This document shows positions 42,159 through 43,040 of a DNA stretch of 43,040 nucleotides, in pieces; position 1 is the stretch's first letter; every line of letters starts with the position of its first letter. The stretch is taken from the NCBI GenBank assembly GCA_016936755.1, contig JAFGXF010000020.1, forward strand, positions 1 to 43,040. Direction: 5' to 3'. This stretch comes from Anaerolineaceae bacterium. GTDB taxonomy: Bacteria > Chloroflexota > Anaerolineae > Anaerolineales > Anaerolineaceae. The notes below the pieces were generated by a model. The model had not been told where the DNA came from. It made no database searches and saw only the letters and a program-made list of their open reading frames with translations. A program made the position numbers and the translations under genes.

Positions 42159-43040
42159 TCCTGGTGGTGTTCAACTTCTTCATATGCCTTAAGCGATCCC
42201 AGGCATCTGAGACCCTGGTCACATCACGAGCTTTTTCCGGTAATTCCCCATAACGGACGCTCTGGTAGGCATTTGTCAACAGGGAGATATCTTCATTTCC
42301 ATCAACGAACAATGGTGCCACGATCGCTTGATATTCCATGGGCGTGACAGCGGCCTGGCGTGGAAAACCTTTTCTGGATGCGAACAATTCAAACTGGTGA
42401 TAAATCCAACGAATACGAGCAGCCCAGAATAAACCAACTGCCCTTCGTATATTAACCCGCCTGGAAACCTGTTCCAAAATATCTTGAACACGTTTGCTGA
42501 TCAATTTACGTAATTGCAGCCATACGTTCCCACCAGTCTTTTCCCCAGTATCATATGCGCGGTTCACCCCCTCTTTACGCGGTAAACGTAATAACATCAA
42601 CACAATAACCACAACAGCCAGCACGAGCAGAAAAGCGAGGAAATATGGCTGAGCCGTCTGGAGCGCCTGGGTAGCCGGATCATTAAGATCGAGTGGGGGC
42701 ACGTCCTTGAAGGGATCGATCACTTCAAACTCCGGTACTGTGGCTGGAGAACGAAATTCTGAATGAAAGACCATTTCCATTAGTTTGTATAGGCTTGCCA
42801 GAACCAATGTGAGCAATGGGACAACCAGTTTTTCAACGATGAATCGTATGATCGTCAGAATACCACCGGTAACGGCGATAATAGCCAGACTAAGCCAGGT
42901 GCTGGTCAGGATAGTCAATGCAGCAGAAACAACTACCAGCACGGTGGAAATTCCACATAGCGCCAGGAACAGATCCAATGAAAAACGCAGTCTTCGACCT
43001 CCACGGTGCAAGTTGATATCAGCGATCCTTGCAAGCCCAA
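42136..43040 (-). CDS. DUF4129-type membrane protein, N-terminus beyond the window
   Basis: A 301-codon frame open to the right edge, so the start is not seen (a TTG at 43011 is in frame but lies inside the open frame). Hydrophobic segments are near 42840-42980 and 42590-42650 (minus strand, about four helices). The C-terminal soluble part, with 'ARIRWIYHQFELFASRKGF', 'VTPMEYQAIVAPLF' and 'LTNAYQSVRYGELP', is the pattern of the DUF4129 domain that closes TgpA-like transglutaminase proteins. No transglutaminase domain is visible in the window. The last 23 bases overlap the M20 peptidase gene tail to tail. Confidence 0.8.
   Translation of the reverse strand, partial: GLARIADINLHRGGRRLRFSLDLFLALCGISTVLVVVSAALTILTSTWLSLAIIAVTGGILTIIRFIVEKLVVPLLTLVLASLYKLMEMVFHSEFRSPATVPEFEVIDPFKDVPPLDLNDPATQALQTAQPYFLAFLLVLAVVVIVLMLLRLPRKEGVNRAYDTGEKTGGNVWLQLRKLISKRVQDILEQVSRRVNIRRAVGLFWAARIRWIYHQFELFASRKGFPRQAAVTPMEYQAIVAPLFVDGNEDISLLTNAYQSVRYGELPEKARDVTRVSDAWDRLRHMKKLNTTRIRQHRRR

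Overview
This is a gene-dense bacterial chromosomal segment with no phage, transposon, CRISPR or rRNA. It holds 38 protein-coding genes (two cut by the window edges), one tRNA and one clear pseudogene. GC content looks moderate. The mix of genes (SLT/TPR lipoprotein, Tat-exported L,D-transpeptidase, PPDK, SahH next to a PfkB kinase and MtnA, YfhO-type membrane proteins, GTG and TTG starts beside AUG) suggests a Chloroflexota bacterium, probably of the Anaerolineae. That placement is inference from gene content and style; the window has no taxonomic marker gene.

Layout. (1) 1-3810, minus strand: two tandem YfhO-like membrane proteins (one truncated by the left edge) behind an unidentified polytopic membrane protein. 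(2) 3931-7146, plus: a coiled-coil/zinc-ribbon protein (COG1579 type) followed by a membrane-anchored NACHT-like NTPase with HEAT-like repeats. (3) 16742 down to 7165, minus: a long run in the order MFS transporter, smpB, phytol/dolichol-kinase-like protein, HAL-family lyase, YkuD L,D-transpeptidase, CcdA, TlpA-like thioredoxin, thioredoxin-fold/DUF2085 fusion, pgeF, a decayed yggS, yggT and yggU. (4) 18652 down to 16919, minus: a ParB-like domain fused to two universal-stress domains. (5) 18891-28738, plus: zinc-ribbon membrane protein, PfkB kinase, parA, parB, YtcJ-like amidohydrolase, two histidine kinases, an OmpR-type regulator, a double-HTH XRE protein, a GNAT protein and a DsbA-like thioredoxin, closed by a strong bidirectional terminator. 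(6) 32128 down to 28857, minus: mtnA, a PfkB (adenosine-kinase-like) gene and ahcY, a unit handling by-products of S-adenosylmethionine use. (7) 32256-34742, plus: a large lytic-transglycosylase lipoprotein; a terminator; then PPDK on the minus strand (37547 down to 34809). (8) 37767-42158, plus: stand-alone receiver, dinB, tRNA-Thr(CGT), udk, a VTT/DedA-like protein and an M20 peptidase. (9) 42136 to the right edge, minus: a DUF4129-type membrane protein, incomplete.

The clearest unusual observation is the yggS pseudogene at 7768-8484. It sits exactly where an intact yggS is expected, between pgeF and yggT, and the PLP-homeostasis protein's motifs can still be read through at least four reading frames. 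Other points worth a look are a redox-dead thioredoxin-like domain fused to DUF2085, the ParB-like/double-Usp fusion, two palindromic operator-like sites at the dinB promoter, an attenuator-like hairpin pair ahead of mtnA, an SSG (not ASG) cofactor tripeptide in the HAL-family enzyme, and a Fur-box-like site on the candidate promoter of the MFS-smpB run. I see no convincing wholly new multi-gene system; most of the window is housekeeping or signalling.
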